From LMUY01 sp965198565 (GTDB lineage Bacteria; Pseudomonadota; Alphaproteobacteria; Acetobacterales; Acetobacteraceae), in assembly GCA_965198565.1 (NCBI GenBank), contig OZ240665.1, positions 4,526,001-4,590,000 on the forward strand: a DNA stretch of 64,000 nt, given 5' to 3'. The number at the start of each line of letters is the position of its first letter. Positions within the stretch are counted from its first letter, which is position 1. The notes under the pieces were generated by a model, which worked only from the letters and a program-made list of their open reading frames with translations, was not told where the DNA came from and did no database searches. Positions 46,265-55,135 of the stretch are shown here, piece by piece. The position numbers were made by a program, and so were the translations under genes.

Positions 46265-46864
46265 TCACGAGTGGCAGCACAACTCCTGATCCTCGATCAT
46301 GCGCCACCCGGACAGGAGAGCACGCGTATCGACATCGATGGAATAGACGCAGCCGCCGCCTCCACCTGGTTGGTCCTCCGTCCGGCTGATCGGCACGTGT
46401 TTGAGCTGGCAGAGCAGCAGCGCTCCGACGCCGCCGTGCGAGATGACGGCGATATCTCCTGGTCTGGGCGCCTCGGCGATGACGCGCTCCACGGCGGCGA
46501 CGATACGGCGCTGCGCATCGACAGCGCGTTCCCACCCGCGAACGCTCTCGTCCGGATGTGCAAAGAACAGGTCCGCCGTCGCCTCGAACTCCGCCTTGGG
46601 AAGATACCCGGTCGAAGAGCGATCATTCTCGCCGAGCTCCGCGATAACGACCGGTTCAAGGGCGAAGTGTCGGGACACAAGTCGAGCGGCGTCCATGGCC
46701 TTGCGCTCGGCGCTGCTGAACACCGAGCGCGGCCGACTCATCCAGGCTCGCTCCGTCGCCAGAGTCATCCGCCTGACGCCCTATTCAGAGAGTGGCCAAT
46801 CCGGCACTGGCACAGACGGATCGATCGCGACTTGCGGGTGCGTAATGAAATGTAGGATGGGCAT
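46265..46864 (-). pseudogene. Histidine phosphatase family gene with in-frame stop
   Basis: Read leftward, ATG at 46862-46864 begins MPILHFITHPQVAIDP, the expected N-terminus of a histidine-phosphatase (phosphoglycerate mutase-like) protein with a THP variant of the RHG motif. After 27 codons an in-frame TAG (46781-46783) interrupts it, in WPLSE-stop-GVRRM. The same frame then continues to 46265 with SSAERKAMDAARLV and the second catalytic His in VISHGGVGALL. The whole would be 199 residues, the family length. A restart at ATG 46768 would make a 167-residue protein without the first catalytic His. A sequencing error or suppressor is the alternative. Confidence 0.8.
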
Positions 46865-46950
46865 CGAGGTCCGTTGCTTGGGCTCATCGAGTTATAGGCC
46901 ATCGTTGCAGCAAAAGGCGCCCGCCTGGCAGTCACCCTGCAGGGCTCGCA

Positions 46951-46988
46951 CCCTCACCCCTGCCCTCTCCCGCCCGCGGGAGAGGGAG
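46951..46988. repeat. Single palindromic repeat (locus j)
   Basis: One copy abutting the 3' edge of the PLP-enzyme remnant. The reading frame of the remnant runs directly into it. Confidence 0.87.
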
Positions 46989-46990
46989 CT

Positions 46991-47343
46991 CTCGTCGCAA
47001 GGTCCGCCACCTGAGTGCACGGATTGGCGATCGTCTCCACGAACACAAGCCTGGTATTCGGTTGCAGCGCCGCCGCGACCTGAGAGCCGGAGCACACTTG
47101 CGGTGTTGCCGAAGACATAACGGCTGCTCACCACGTGATCGCCAGCCCTCAAAAGGGCGAAGAACGTGGCCGAAATCGCCGCCATTCCCGTGCCAAAGCA
47201 GATCGTGGCGCGGCTCTCTTCCAGCAGGTTGAGCTTGGCCTCCAGCGCGGCGTTGGTGGGATTGCCCTGGCGCGCATAGGTGAAGCCGGGCTTGTGGCCC
47301 TGAAACACCTCCTGAAGCTCCTGCGCCGATGTGGCGGCTCTCG
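46991..47343 (-). pseudogene. Remnant of Cys/Met-metabolism PLP enzyme (O-succinylhomoserine sulfhydrylase-like)
   Basis: Read leftward, the region codes AATSAQELQEVFQGHKPG, then FTYARQGNPTNAALEAKL and ATICFGTGMAAISATFFALLRAGDHVV (in pieces). This is the N-terminal third of a cystathionine-gamma-synthase/O-acylhomoserine-sulfhydrylase family enzyme. After FGNTASVL an internal segment of some 35-40 residues is missing and the frame shifts. In the new frame QPNTRLVFVETIANPCTQVADLA appears (split here as QPNTRLVFVE and TIANPCTQVADLA), which belongs further along the same family. The PLP-lysine domain is absent. Palindromic repeats j and k bound the remnant on both sides. Confidence 0.85.
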
Positions 47344-47345
47344 CA

Positions 47346-47383
47346 CCCTCACCCCGACCCTCTCCCGCCCGCGGGAGAGGGAG
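47346..47383. repeat. Single palindromic repeat (locus k), in semiSWEET 3' end
   Basis: One copy lies between the PLP-enzyme remnant and the semiSWEET gene. The final codons and the stop (47349-47351) of the semiSWEET gene are inside it. Confidence 0.87.
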
Positions 47384-47702
47384 TTGGTGTTGTTTCCGCC
47401 TCGGCGCATGCGGTGGGGTCGATGGCGTCGGCCACCGCCTCCTTGGTGGGTTGCGGCAGCATCTTCATGGTCAGGATGAACGAAGCCAAGCACAGGCAGA
47501 CCACGTTCTGCGCGATGATCGCCCATTGCAGCAGCAGCACGCCGTAAGTCAGCCAGCAGATGAAACCCGCGACCGTGATGAGATACATCCGCAGCGAAAT
47601 CCCGTCCGTGTTCCTGGACCGGATGATCACCCAAGCCTGCGGTACGAAGCTCACCATGGACAGGGTGGCGGCAAACAAACTCACGACCGTGACGGCGCTC
47701 AT
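47349..47702 (-). CDS. SemiSWEET/PQ-loop membrane protein
   Basis: Three-helix half-transporter of the SWEET/PQ-loop family, 117 residues; such proteins dimerise to carry sugars. The PQ motif is in SFVPQAWVIIRSRNTDGISLRMY (in pieces, about 18-40), with helices at about 4-24, 38-60 and 64-83. The last 13 residues (TPTPSPAGGRGSG) are encoded by a palindromic repeat and are not family sequence. ATG 47702 lies 14 bases after the helicase stop codon; all genes upstream of it in the run are read leftward. Confidence 0.87.
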   Translation of the reverse strand: MSAVTVVSLFAATLSMVSFVPQAWVIIRSRNTDGISLRMYLITVAGFICWLTYGVLLLQWAIIAQNVVCLCLASFILTMKMLPQPTKEAVADAIDPTACAEAETTPTPSPAGGRGSG

Positions 47703-47716
47703 GGCACACTCCTGGG

Positions 47717-49903
47717 CTAAGCCCGCTCCACGAACCTGTCGAGCACGCGCTTGTCCCCCGCCTGGTCGAACGCAACATCCAGCCGGTCGTCGTTCACCGC
47801 GTTCACCGTGCCGTAGCCGAATTTCTGGTGGAACACCCGCGCCCCCACCTGCAGCGCGTTCTCCCGCGGCGGGCGGGACGGCTGCTCCCAGGCCTCGATC
47901 ACGCGCGGGCGGCGGGCGGTCAGGGGGAACTGCCCGGTGAACACGGTGGGCGCAGTCAGGCGCTGCTCGCGGCCCAGGGCGGCGGAGCCGGCGCGGGTCA
48001 CGTGCTCCTCGGGCAGCTCGTCGATGAAGCGCGACGGCATCGAGCTCTGCCAATTGGCATAGATGCGCCGGTTGGCGGCGTGGCTGATCACCGCCAGCCG
48101 CCGCGCGCGGGTGATGCCGACATAGGCCAGCCGGCGCTCCTCCTCGAGCCCCTTGTTGCCGCTCTCGTCCAGCGTGCGCTGCGACGGGAACAGGCCCTCC
48201 TCCCAGCCGGGCAGGAACACGGTGTCGAACTCGAGCCCCTTGGCGCCATGCAAGGTCATCAGGCTGAGCCGGTCGTTGTCGCCGTCCTGGTCGTTCTCCA
48301 TCACCAGGCTGACATGGTCGAGGAACCCGGCGAGCGTGTCGAAGTCGGCCAGGGCGCGGACCAGCTCCTTCAGGTTCTCCAAGCGGCCCGGCGCCTCGGC
48401 CGACTTGTCGCGCTTCCACATCTCGGTGTAGCCGCTCTCGTCGAGCACCGTGGCGGCGACCACGACATGGCCGTCGCGCGGCAGCATCTCGCGCCAGCGA
48501 TCGAACCCCTGCAGCAGCTCTTTCAACGCCTGCGCCACCCGGCCCTTCACCACGCCGCTGCGCACCGCCTGGTCCGCCGCCGCGTACAGCGACATCGGCC
48601 CGGCGCGTGACGCCTCGTGCAGGGTGCGCAACGCGACGTCCCCCACCCCGCGGCGCGGCACGTTCACGATACGCTCGAACGCCAGGTCGTCGGCCGGGGA
48701 ATGCAGCACGCGGAGATAGGCGATGGCGTCGCGGATTTCCGCCCGCTCGTAGAAGCGCAGGCCGCCGACCACCCGGTAGGGCAGGCCGAGCGTGATCATG
48801 CGCTCCTCGAAGGCGCGGGTCTGGAACGAGGCGCGCACCAGGATGGCGATCTCGGCCAAGGCGTGGCCGTCACGCCGCAGCGTCTCGGCGCGGTCGCCCA
48901 CCATGCGGGCCTCCTCGTCGGAATCCCACAGGCTGATCACGCTCACCTTCTCGCCGCTGGCGTCGTTGCGGCCGGGGCGCAGCGTCTTGCCCAGGCGGCC
49001 CTCGTTGTGCGCGATCAGGCCCGAGGCGGTCGCCAGGATGGGGGCGGTGGAGCGGTAGTTGCTCTCCAGCCGCACGATCTTGGCGCCGGGGAAGTCCTGC
49101 TCGAAGCGCAGGATGTTCTCCACCTCGGCGCCGCGCCAGGAATAGATCGACTGGTCGTCGTCGCCCACGCAGCAGATGTTCTTGTGCTGCTGCGCCAGCA
49201 GCCGCAGCCAGAGATACTGGATGAGGTTGGTGTCCTGGTACTCGTCCACCAGCACGTAGCGGAACGCCCGGTGGTAGTGGGCCAGCACCTCGGGCTTTTC
49301 CCGGAGGATTTCGGTCACGTGCAGCAGCAGGTCGCCGAAATCGGCGGTGTTGAGCGTGGCGAGCCGGGCCTGATAGGCGGCGTAGAGCGCGCGCGCCTGG
49401 CCGCCGGCGAAGTCGGTGTCCTCAGCCGCCGTCACGCGGTCGGGGGTGAGCGCACGGTCCTTCCAGCGCTGGATGATCGCCATCAGCGCTTGCGGCGCCC
49501 AGCGCTTGGCGTCCACCCGGCCGGCTTCCATGATCTGCTTCAGCAGGCGGAGCTGGTCGTCGCTGTCCAGGATGGTGAAGTTGGACTGCAGGCCGACCAG
49601 GTTCGCGTGCCGCCGCAACATCCGCGCGCACAGGGCGTGGAAGGTGCCGAGCCACAGCCCTTCGGCCGGCTGGCCCAGGAGAGCGCCAACGCGCTCGCGC
49701 ATCTCGCGGGCGGCCTTGTTGGTGAAGGTGACGGCCAGGACCTGGCTCGGGAAGGCCCGCCGGGTCAGCAGGATGTGGGCGAAGCGGGTGGTGAGCACCC
49801 GCGTCTTGCCGGTTCCGGCGCCCGCCAGCACCAGGAGGGGGCCATCCACGGTCTCGACGGCTTCGCGCTGTTCGGGGTTCAGGCGGGTCAGGTAATCGGT
49901 CAT
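47717..49903 (-). CDS. UvrD/PcrA-type DNA helicase
   Basis: Superfamily 1A 3'-5' DNA helicase of 728 residues for repair and replication fork maintenance. Motif I LAGAGTGKTRVL (about 26-37), Ia TFTNKAAREM, II VDEYQDTN (about 220-227), III GDDDQSIYSWRG (about 245-256), IV YRSTAPIL, V TLHGAKGLEFDTVFLPG, VI YVGITRAR. The C-terminal tail has a PcrA-like Tudor segment, VGARVFHQKFGYGTVNAV (about 680-697). Its start overlaps the glycosyltransferase stop (ATGA), an odd partner for a repair gene. Confidence 0.94.
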   Translation of the reverse strand: MTDYLTRLNPEQREAVETVDGPLLVLAGAGTGKTRVLTTRFAHILLTRRAFPSQVLAVTFTNKAAREMRERVGALLGQPAEGLWLGTFHALCARMLRRHANLVGLQSNFTILDSDDQLRLLKQIMEAGRVDAKRWAPQALMAIIQRWKDRALTPDRVTAAEDTDFAGGQARALYAAYQARLATLNTADFGDLLLHVTEILREKPEVLAHYHRAFRYVLVDEYQDTNLIQYLWLRLLAQQHKNICCVGDDDQSIYSWRGAEVENILRFEQDFPGAKIVRLESNYRSTAPILATASGLIAHNEGRLGKTLRPGRNDASGEKVSVISLWDSDEEARMVGDRAETLRRDGHALAEIAILVRASFQTRAFEERMITLGLPYRVVGGLRFYERAEIRDAIAYLRVLHSPADDLAFERIVNVPRRGVGDVALRTLHEASRAGPMSLYAAADQAVRSGVVKGRVAQALKELLQGFDRWREMLPRDGHVVVAATVLDESGYTEMWKRDKSAEAPGRLENLKELVRALADFDTLAGFLDHVSLVMENDQDGDNDRLSLMTLHGAKGLEFDTVFLPGWEEGLFPSQRTLDESGNKGLEEERRLAYVGITRARRLAVISHAANRRIYANWQSSMPSRFIDELPEEHVTRAGSAALGREQRLTAPTVFTGQFPLTARRPRVIEAWEQPSRPPRENALQVGARVFHQKFGYGTVNAVNDDRLDVAFDQAGDKRVLDRFVERA

Positions 49904-51183
49904 GCGTCCGCAAGTGGGGTGGCGTGCGCCGGGTCGAAACGGGGGACGGGGCGGGACGGCGCGCGGTCCTCGGTCCCGGTGAGCTGGGCGATCAGCGCTT
50001 CGTAGCGGCTCAGGTAGTCCGCCATGCACAGGTTGGTCTCGGCCCAGGCGCGCGCCCGGGCTCGCATCCGTGTCACTGCCGCGCCCCCTTCCAGCACCTC
50101 GGCCACTTGGGCGGCCAGCCCAGCGGGATCGTGGAAGGGTGTCAAGCGGCCGGTCTGTCCGTCGGTGACGAACTCGCGCACGGGGGCCGTGTCGCTGCAC
50201 ACCAGGGCGCAGCCGCAGGCCAGCGCCTCGCGCAGCGACCAGGAGGCGACGAAGGGGTAGGTGAGGTACACGTGCGCGTCGGACCGCTGCAGCAGGCGCA
50301 CGTAGCTGGCGTAGTCGAGCCGGCCGGGGAAATGCACCCGGTCCAGGTCGACCTGGGAGCCGAGCTGCCCCAGCAGGTGCTCGCGCCAGGTGGTGCCGAC
50401 CAGCCGCGCGCCGTAGCTGACGCCGTCGCCGCCGGCCAGGATCACGCGCGCATCCGGCCGCGCCTTCAGCAGGTGCGGCAGGGCGCGCATCATGATGTGG
50501 AAGCCGCGATACGGCTCGAGGTCGCGCGCCACGAAGGTGACGAGCGGGTCGCTGGCGGCGATCGGGATGCCGCCGATCACGGTGTCGCGCCGGGCGCGCT
50601 TGGGGCGGCAGACGTCGAGCTTCACGCCCTCGGGCAGCAGGTGGATGTTGCCTTGCGCCCAGGCGGGATAGGTCTGGAGCTGGAAGCGGGTGGGGGTGTG
50701 GCCGAAGCCGGGGTTGGTCAGCGCCAGCAGGTTGACGGCGTTCTTGGCGCGGATGCCGGGGAACGAGGCCGGGCCGATTGGGAATTCCGGGTCGAAGCCG
50801 ACATCCTGCTGGTCCAGCGCGTAGTAGTATTCGTGGTAGCCGAGCAGCGGCGCATCCGGCCAGACGTCGTGCAGGTTCAGCAGTTCGCCCCAGCCGTGAT
50901 GGCCGATGATGATGTCCGGCGTGAAGCCGAGCTGCTTCAGCTCCCTCGCGGCATGCGCCACGGCCTGGGCGCGGGCCATGGCGTGGGCGAACTCGTGGGC
51001 GTCGGGGTGGGTGGGCAGCGCCGGACGGGCGGGCGGCGAGTAGACGATGCGGCGCACGCCGGGGATGGTGTTGGCGTTGGGCTCGCCGATGAACACCACG
51101 TCGTGGCGCTGCTGCGCGAGCAAGTGGCGCACCAGGTGGACGAACTGGCCTGGATAGTTCTGGTGGACGAAGAGGTATCGCAT
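49900..51183 (-). CDS. Glycosyltransferase family 4 protein
   Basis: Cytoplasmic GT-B glycosyltransferase of 427 residues. The start MRYLFVHQNYPGQFVHL is typical of a GT4 subgroup in polysaccharide loci. The C-terminal nucleotide-sugar domain has TFVARDLEPYRGFHIMMRALP (in pieces, about 215-235) and ASWSLREALACGCALVCSDTAPVREFV (in pieces, about 329-355), with the E-x7-E-like catalytic region. Donor and acceptor unknown. The stop overlaps the helicase start; upstream neighbour is the Lys-tail protein gene. Confidence 0.9.
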   Translation of the reverse strand: MRYLFVHQNYPGQFVHLVRHLLAQQRHDVVFIGEPNANTIPGVRRIVYSPPARPALPTHPDAHEFAHAMARAQAVAHAARELKQLGFTPDIIIGHHGWGELLNLHDVWPDAPLLGYHEYYYALDQQDVGFDPEFPIGPASFPGIRAKNAVNLLALTNPGFGHTPTRFQLQTYPAWAQGNIHLLPEGVKLDVCRPKRARRDTVIGGIPIAASDPLVTFVARDLEPYRGFHIMMRALPHLLKARPDARVILAGGDGVSYGARLVGTTWREHLLGQLGSQVDLDRVHFPGRLDYASYVRLLQRSDAHVYLTYPFVASWSLREALACGCALVCSDTAPVREFVTDGQTGRLTPFHDPAGLAAQVAEVLEGGAAVTRMRARARAWAETNLCMADYLSRYEALIAQLTGTEDRAPSRPVPRFDPAHATPLADA

Positions 51184-51212
51184 CGCGGTTGGCTGGGACA
51201 GGGTTGGCCTGT

Positions 51213-52223
51213 CTACCGGCTCCGCCCCCGCGGCGCTGGCTTGGCGGGCTTCCTTGGCGGCGGCATGGGCTCGGGCGCCTTGCGCTTGGCAGCCGCCTTC
51301 TCGGGGGCCGCTTTCGCGGCGGCTTTTTCAGGGGCCGCTTTCGCGGCGGGCGCGGCTTTCGCCGCGGCAGCCTTCTCGCGCTCCTTCGGGACAGCCGCCG
51401 GTGCCGCAGCCCGCGTGTCGTGCGACTGGGGCACGACTGCGATACAGAACGCCTCGAGCGGCGCCAAGCTCTTCGCCTCGCAGGCCTCGCCCGCTGCGAC
51501 CGGGCCGATGGCCGACCCGTCCGTGAAGCTGGCGCTGACCTCGAGCGCGTGCGTCTCCGCGGCCTTGCCCTTCAGGCGCACCCGCAGCCCGAGGATGGGG
51601 AGCGCCATGCCGCGGCTGCCGCAATAATGGCCGCCCTCGGCCCAGGGCGACAGCCAGCCGCGGCCGAGCACGGCCTGATACTCGAGGTCCTCCGGAGCGA
51701 TGTCGGTCCGCCGCGGCGAGAGCGCGAAACCCTCGATCCAGCGCCCGCTCGCCCGGTCGCCGATCCAGTCGCCGAGCCGAGCCAGCACGTCGCCGCGCGC
51801 CTGGATGTGGGCCGCCACTTCCGGCTCGCTCACCGCCGCGGCGGGGGCAGCAGCAACGGCGCTTGGCGGAGCGGTGATGCCCTCGACCAGGCGGGTGACC
51901 TGCAGCTTCGGCGCCGGGCGCTTGCTGTTCTTCTCCTGGTAGATCGTCATCAGGACCTGCGCCGGGCCCTGCGAGATGCGGATCAGCGCCGCCGAATCGA
52001 GCGCGCCGAGCCAGCCGTCCTCGCGAAAGCCAGTGATCACCACGTCCTCGGCCGATTGACCCGGCGGCACCGAGAGACGTGCGCCTGGCAGGCCGGTTGT
52101 CGGGTCGGGCGGCGTCGAACCGGGGCTGTGATGCACGCAGTAGACGCCCGGCTCGAGCAACATGAGGTGGGCGGAGGCTTGCAACTCGGTGATCAGCGTC
52201 TGGGCGGAAGGCGGGTTGGACAT
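51213..52223 (-). CDS. Hypothetical protein with histone-H1-like Lys/Ala/Pro tail
   Basis: Not recognised. The 336-residue protein has a folded-looking N-terminal part (about 1-110, with SAHLMLLEPGVYCVHH and EDVVITGFREDGWLGALDSA), a short Ala-rich linker, a second domain (about 135-265, with AVLGRGWLSPWAEGGHYCGSRGM in pieces), and a basic tail of about 55 residues made of AAPEKAAAK-like repeats ending PRGRSR. There is no signal peptide. It sits between two glycosyltransferase genes on the same strand. The tail could bind DNA, acidic glycan or membrane. Confidence 0.8.
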   Translation of the reverse strand: MSNPPSAQTLITELQASAHLMLLEPGVYCVHHSPGSTPPDPTTGLPGARLSVPPGQSAEDVVITGFREDGWLGALDSAALIRISQGPAQVLMTIYQEKNSKRPAPKLQVTRLVEGITAPPSAVAAAPAAAVSEPEVAAHIQARGDVLARLGDWIGDRASGRWIEGFALSPRRTDIAPEDLEYQAVLGRGWLSPWAEGGHYCGSRGMALPILGLRVRLKGKAAETHALEVSASFTDGSAIGPVAAGEACEAKSLAPLEAFCIAVVPQSHDTRAAAPAAVPKEREKAAAAKAAPAAKAAPEKAAAKAAPEKAAAKRKAPEPMPPPRKPAKPAPRGRSR

Positions 52224-52252
52224 GCTAAGCTCTTTTTGGCTCGGGATGGGCG

Positions 52253-55135
52253 TCACATGGCAGGGTACGCGCTCAAAGGCGATGGGTTTTGGCGCCGGTC
52301 GTGCGGCGGCCGGGCCGGTTGGCTGCGGCGCAACAACCAGTCGTTCAGGGCGGCGGCGGGCAGCCCCAGTGGCAGCACATGGCCCCAGCCGGTGGCGCGG
52401 ACGCGCTCGGCTGGGGTGCCGAGATCGAACACCGTCGCCCGCAGCCCGGCGCGCCAGACATGGCTCAGGGTGAAGCACCAGGTCTCCGGCCAAACCGACG
52501 GCAGCAGCGCGACATCCGCCTGTTGCGCCTGGATGAGCGGGACGACCTCATCGTCGCTGTAGCGGCCGGTGACGAAGACCGGGCCGGCGGCCAGCAAGCG
52601 CGCATCGTCCGCGGTGGTGCCGACGACGGTGAAGCGCAGCGGGAGATTGCGCCGGGCCACGTCCTGCACGCAGGCGAGCAGCACCTCGAACCCCTTTTCC
52701 GGGCCGATGCCGCCGACGGTGAGCACGTGGCTGACAGGGCCCGTTGCGGGCGGCGGCGGGATCGATGCGTCATCTTCCCAGGAGGTCACGTCCGGGCGGG
52801 TGGTGGGGAAGTGGCGCCGCATGCGCCGGGCCACGTCGGCCGAGGGCACGACCACGCGGGCGGCGGCGGCGAGCAGGGCAGCCGAGCGGGCCACCAGCGC
52901 CGCCGGGCGGATCGGTTCGCTGAGCAGGCTGCCGTGCTGGGCGACGCAGCGCTCGCAGCCGGCGACATCGGGTTCGCCGCAATAGGCGTGTTCGGGCACG
53001 AGCGCGATACGCGGGCAGAACCAGGCGTAGTCGTGGACGAAGACGTCCTGCGGCACGCCGAGGCGCCGGGCCAGTTGGACGATGTCGGGGGGGTGGCCGA
53101 GCGTATGGTGCAGCTCCACGCGCGCCACGCCGTCGGATCGCAGCAGGCTGAGCAGGGCGGGCCACTCTTCCGGCAGGCGGAAGCGCAGGTTGGGGGTGTC
53201 GCCGTCGCCGACGACGGCGGCGCCGTCCTTGGGGCGGATGAGGACCGGGCGCACACCCTGCTCTCGCCAAAAGCCGGCGCGGGTGGCGACCAACCGCTCG
53301 ACGCCGCCGCCGCTGTCATGGGTCACGATCGCGGTCGCCGAGGCTTGGTGGCCGGCGGCCCAGCGCAGCGCATCGATGGCGCGCCGGGCGGGGGCGAGCG
53401 GGTCCTGCCCCACCCATTGCTCGATCATCGCGTGGTAGCCGGGATGCAGCCGCTCGAGCAGGGCGCTGTTGCGCTCCATCAGGTGCCGCCGGGCGGGGCC
53501 GAACGACGCCGCGCCCTCGTGCGCGACGTAGCAGCCCGGCACCGCGACGTGGCGCCAGCCGCGCTGCCCGGCGCGCAGGCACCAGTCGTTCTCCTCGCCG
53601 TAGCCCTGGGCGAACACGTCCTCCCGGAACAGCCCGACGGCCTCGAGAGCGTCCCGCCGCAGCAGCATGCAGAAGCCGACCGCGACGGGGATGTCGACGG
53701 TGGCGGCGCCATTGGCACGGCTGGCGAGCGCGGTCATTGCCACCGGGTCGGCGAGGGGGTTGCCGCCCGCCGGGTCGGGGTAGCTGAGGATGGTGGCCTC
53801 GTTGGACAGCGGGCAGGCGCTGGCGATGTCGGGGGCGCTGTGGAGGGCGGCGGTGAGCGCCTGCAGCCAGCCCGGCGGCACGATGGCGTCGCTGTTGAGC
53901 AGCGCCACATCCCGCCCCGCCGCGGCGCGCAGGCCGGCATTGGCGGCGCCGGGAAAGCCGAGGTTGCGCGGCAAGGTGATGAGATTGATACGGGAGTCCG
54001 CCGCCGCCAGGGCCGCCACGGCTGCTTGCAGCGCCGGCTCGGGGCTGGCGTCGTCGACGACGTGGAGGCGGCTGCCCGCGGGCAAGCTGGCGAGGGCGGC
54101 GCGGAGGCAGGCGAGCGTGGTGGCGGCGCCGCGGTAGACCGGGACGACGACGTCGGTGGGCTTGGGAGGGTTGGTCGGCTGCTTGGTCCGGGACACCTTC
54201 GCCTGCCCGTAACCCTCACCCAACCCTCTCCCAGAGTGAGAGGGCTTTTTCAGGTGCGAGCGCGGGAAGAGGGGGCTGCCGAGCAGCGGGAGGTCGTCTG
54301 GTCCTGTGACCTCGATGCGAGCGGCGGCGAGGACCGCGGCGGGGACGTGCAGTCGGCGGGGGCGGGCCAACGGGCGATTCAGCACGGCGTCGGATGGGGT
54401 GCGCAGCGTCATCGCTTGGCCGCATACCGTCACGACGGGGGGCTGAGCCGGGTTGCGGGGGTGCCAGGCCCAGCCGGTCAGATCGCCCGACGCAGTGAGC
54501 GCCACCACCCCTTCGCAGGTGGCCATGGCTGCCAAGTCGATCGGGCTGCCCAGCAGGGTGCGTCCGCCCCGAGAGACGTCGAGTCGAGCGCACGGTGGCA
54601 GGCGGCAGCGCCCCGCGCGCCACCGCACGGGAACTGCCACGCCACCCTGCCGGGTCTCCGCGGGCGCATCCGCATGCAGCGCCCCGGCGGCATCGACGGC
54701 GCACCAGCCGGGCGCGCCGGCCGCCTCCGCCACGCGGGCGATCAGCGGGTGGAAGGCCAGCGGCACCGCATGGCGCGAGAGCGCGGCTTGCAGGGCGGCT
54801 GCCGCACGGGCGGCGTCACCCAGGCGCAGGGCGCTGGCGGCCAGGCCCATCCAGGCCTCGAGCACGTCCCATCGCTCGGCGATGCCCGCGAACAGGGTCG
54901 CGGCGGCGGCGGCATTGCCAGCGCGCAGATGCGCCGCGGCCAGGTTCAGGCCGACCGTGTCGTCGTGCGGGAGGATGCGACGGGCACGGTCCAGCCAGCG
55001 CAGCGCCTCCAGCGGGTCGGCGGCGGCTTGGCCACGACGCCAGGCGTCGGTCGCCAGCGCCGACCACCACTCCCCCGCGGTGGGCAGCGTGGCGTTAATC
55101 GGCGGCGGAGGAGGTGATCGCCGGTCGCGCGGCAT
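52253..55135 (-). CDS. Multidomain glycosyltransferase (TPR-like, GT2, GT4)
   Basis: A 960-residue protein. Residues about 1-150 look like TPR helices (LEALRWLDRARRILPHDD and LRAGNAAAAATLFAGIAERW). About 150-295 is a beta-rich region. GT2 starts at about residue 325 (TDVVVPVYRGAATTLACLRAAL in pieces), with the DDASPEP nucleotide-binding Asp and GYGEENDWCLRAGQRGW near 480-500. A GT4-like domain fills about 600-945 (VLTVGGIGPEKGFEVLLACV, LLPSVWPETWCFTLSH). A palindromic repeat in frame codes residues about 297-308 (HSGRGLGEG), the linker before GT2. The ATG at 55135 overlaps the Sel1 gene by 41 bases. Confidence 0.87.
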   Translation of the reverse strand: MPRDRRSPPPPPINATLPTAGEWWSALATDAWRRGQAAADPLEALRWLDRARRILPHDDTVGLNLAAAHLRAGNAAAAATLFAGIAERWDVLEAWMGLAASALRLGDAARAAAALQAALSRHAVPLAFHPLIARVAEAAGAPGWCAVDAAGALHADAPAETRQGGVAVPVRWRAGRCRLPPCARLDVSRGGRTLLGSPIDLAAMATCEGVVALTASGDLTGWAWHPRNPAQPPVVTVCGQAMTLRTPSDAVLNRPLARPRRLHVPAAVLAAARIEVTGPDDLPLLGSPLFPRSHLKKPSHSGRGLGEGYGQAKVSRTKQPTNPPKPTDVVVPVYRGAATTLACLRAALASLPAGSRLHVVDDASPEPALQAAVAALAAADSRINLITLPRNLGFPGAANAGLRAAAGRDVALLNSDAIVPPGWLQALTAALHSAPDIASACPLSNEATILSYPDPAGGNPLADPVAMTALASRANGAATVDIPVAVGFCMLLRRDALEAVGLFREDVFAQGYGEENDWCLRAGQRGWRHVAVPGCYVAHEGAASFGPARRHLMERNSALLERLHPGYHAMIEQWVGQDPLAPARRAIDALRWAAGHQASATAIVTHDSGGGVERLVATRAGFWREQGVRPVLIRPKDGAAVVGDGDTPNLRFRLPEEWPALLSLLRSDGVARVELHHTLGHPPDIVQLARRLGVPQDVFVHDYAWFCPRIALVPEHAYCGEPDVAGCERCVAQHGSLLSEPIRPAALVARSAALLAAAARVVVPSADVARRMRRHFPTTRPDVTSWEDDASIPPPPATGPVSHVLTVGGIGPEKGFEVLLACVQDVARRNLPLRFTVVGTTADDARLLAAGPVFVTGRYSDDEVVPLIQAQQADVALLPSVWPETWCFTLSHVWRAGLRATVFDLGTPAERVRATGWGHVLPLGLPAAALNDWLLRRSQPARPPHDRRQNPSPLSAYPAM
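54213..54244. repeat. Single palindromic repeat (locus l), inside a glycosyltransferase gene
   Basis: A copy in the middle of the coding sequence of the 960-residue glycosyltransferase, in frame and free of stops, exactly between the beta-rich region and the GT2 domain. Confidence 0.87.

Noticed and set aside
46241..46855. 204-codon plus-strand frame over the histidine phosphatase pseudogene
   Set aside because: The minus strand shows the phosphatase motifs; the plus translation has no recognisable domain and starts in a palindromic repeat.
52289..55117. 942-codon plus-strand frame over the large glycosyltransferase
   Set aside because: Antisense shadow; the minus strand carries the GT2 and GT4 motifs.
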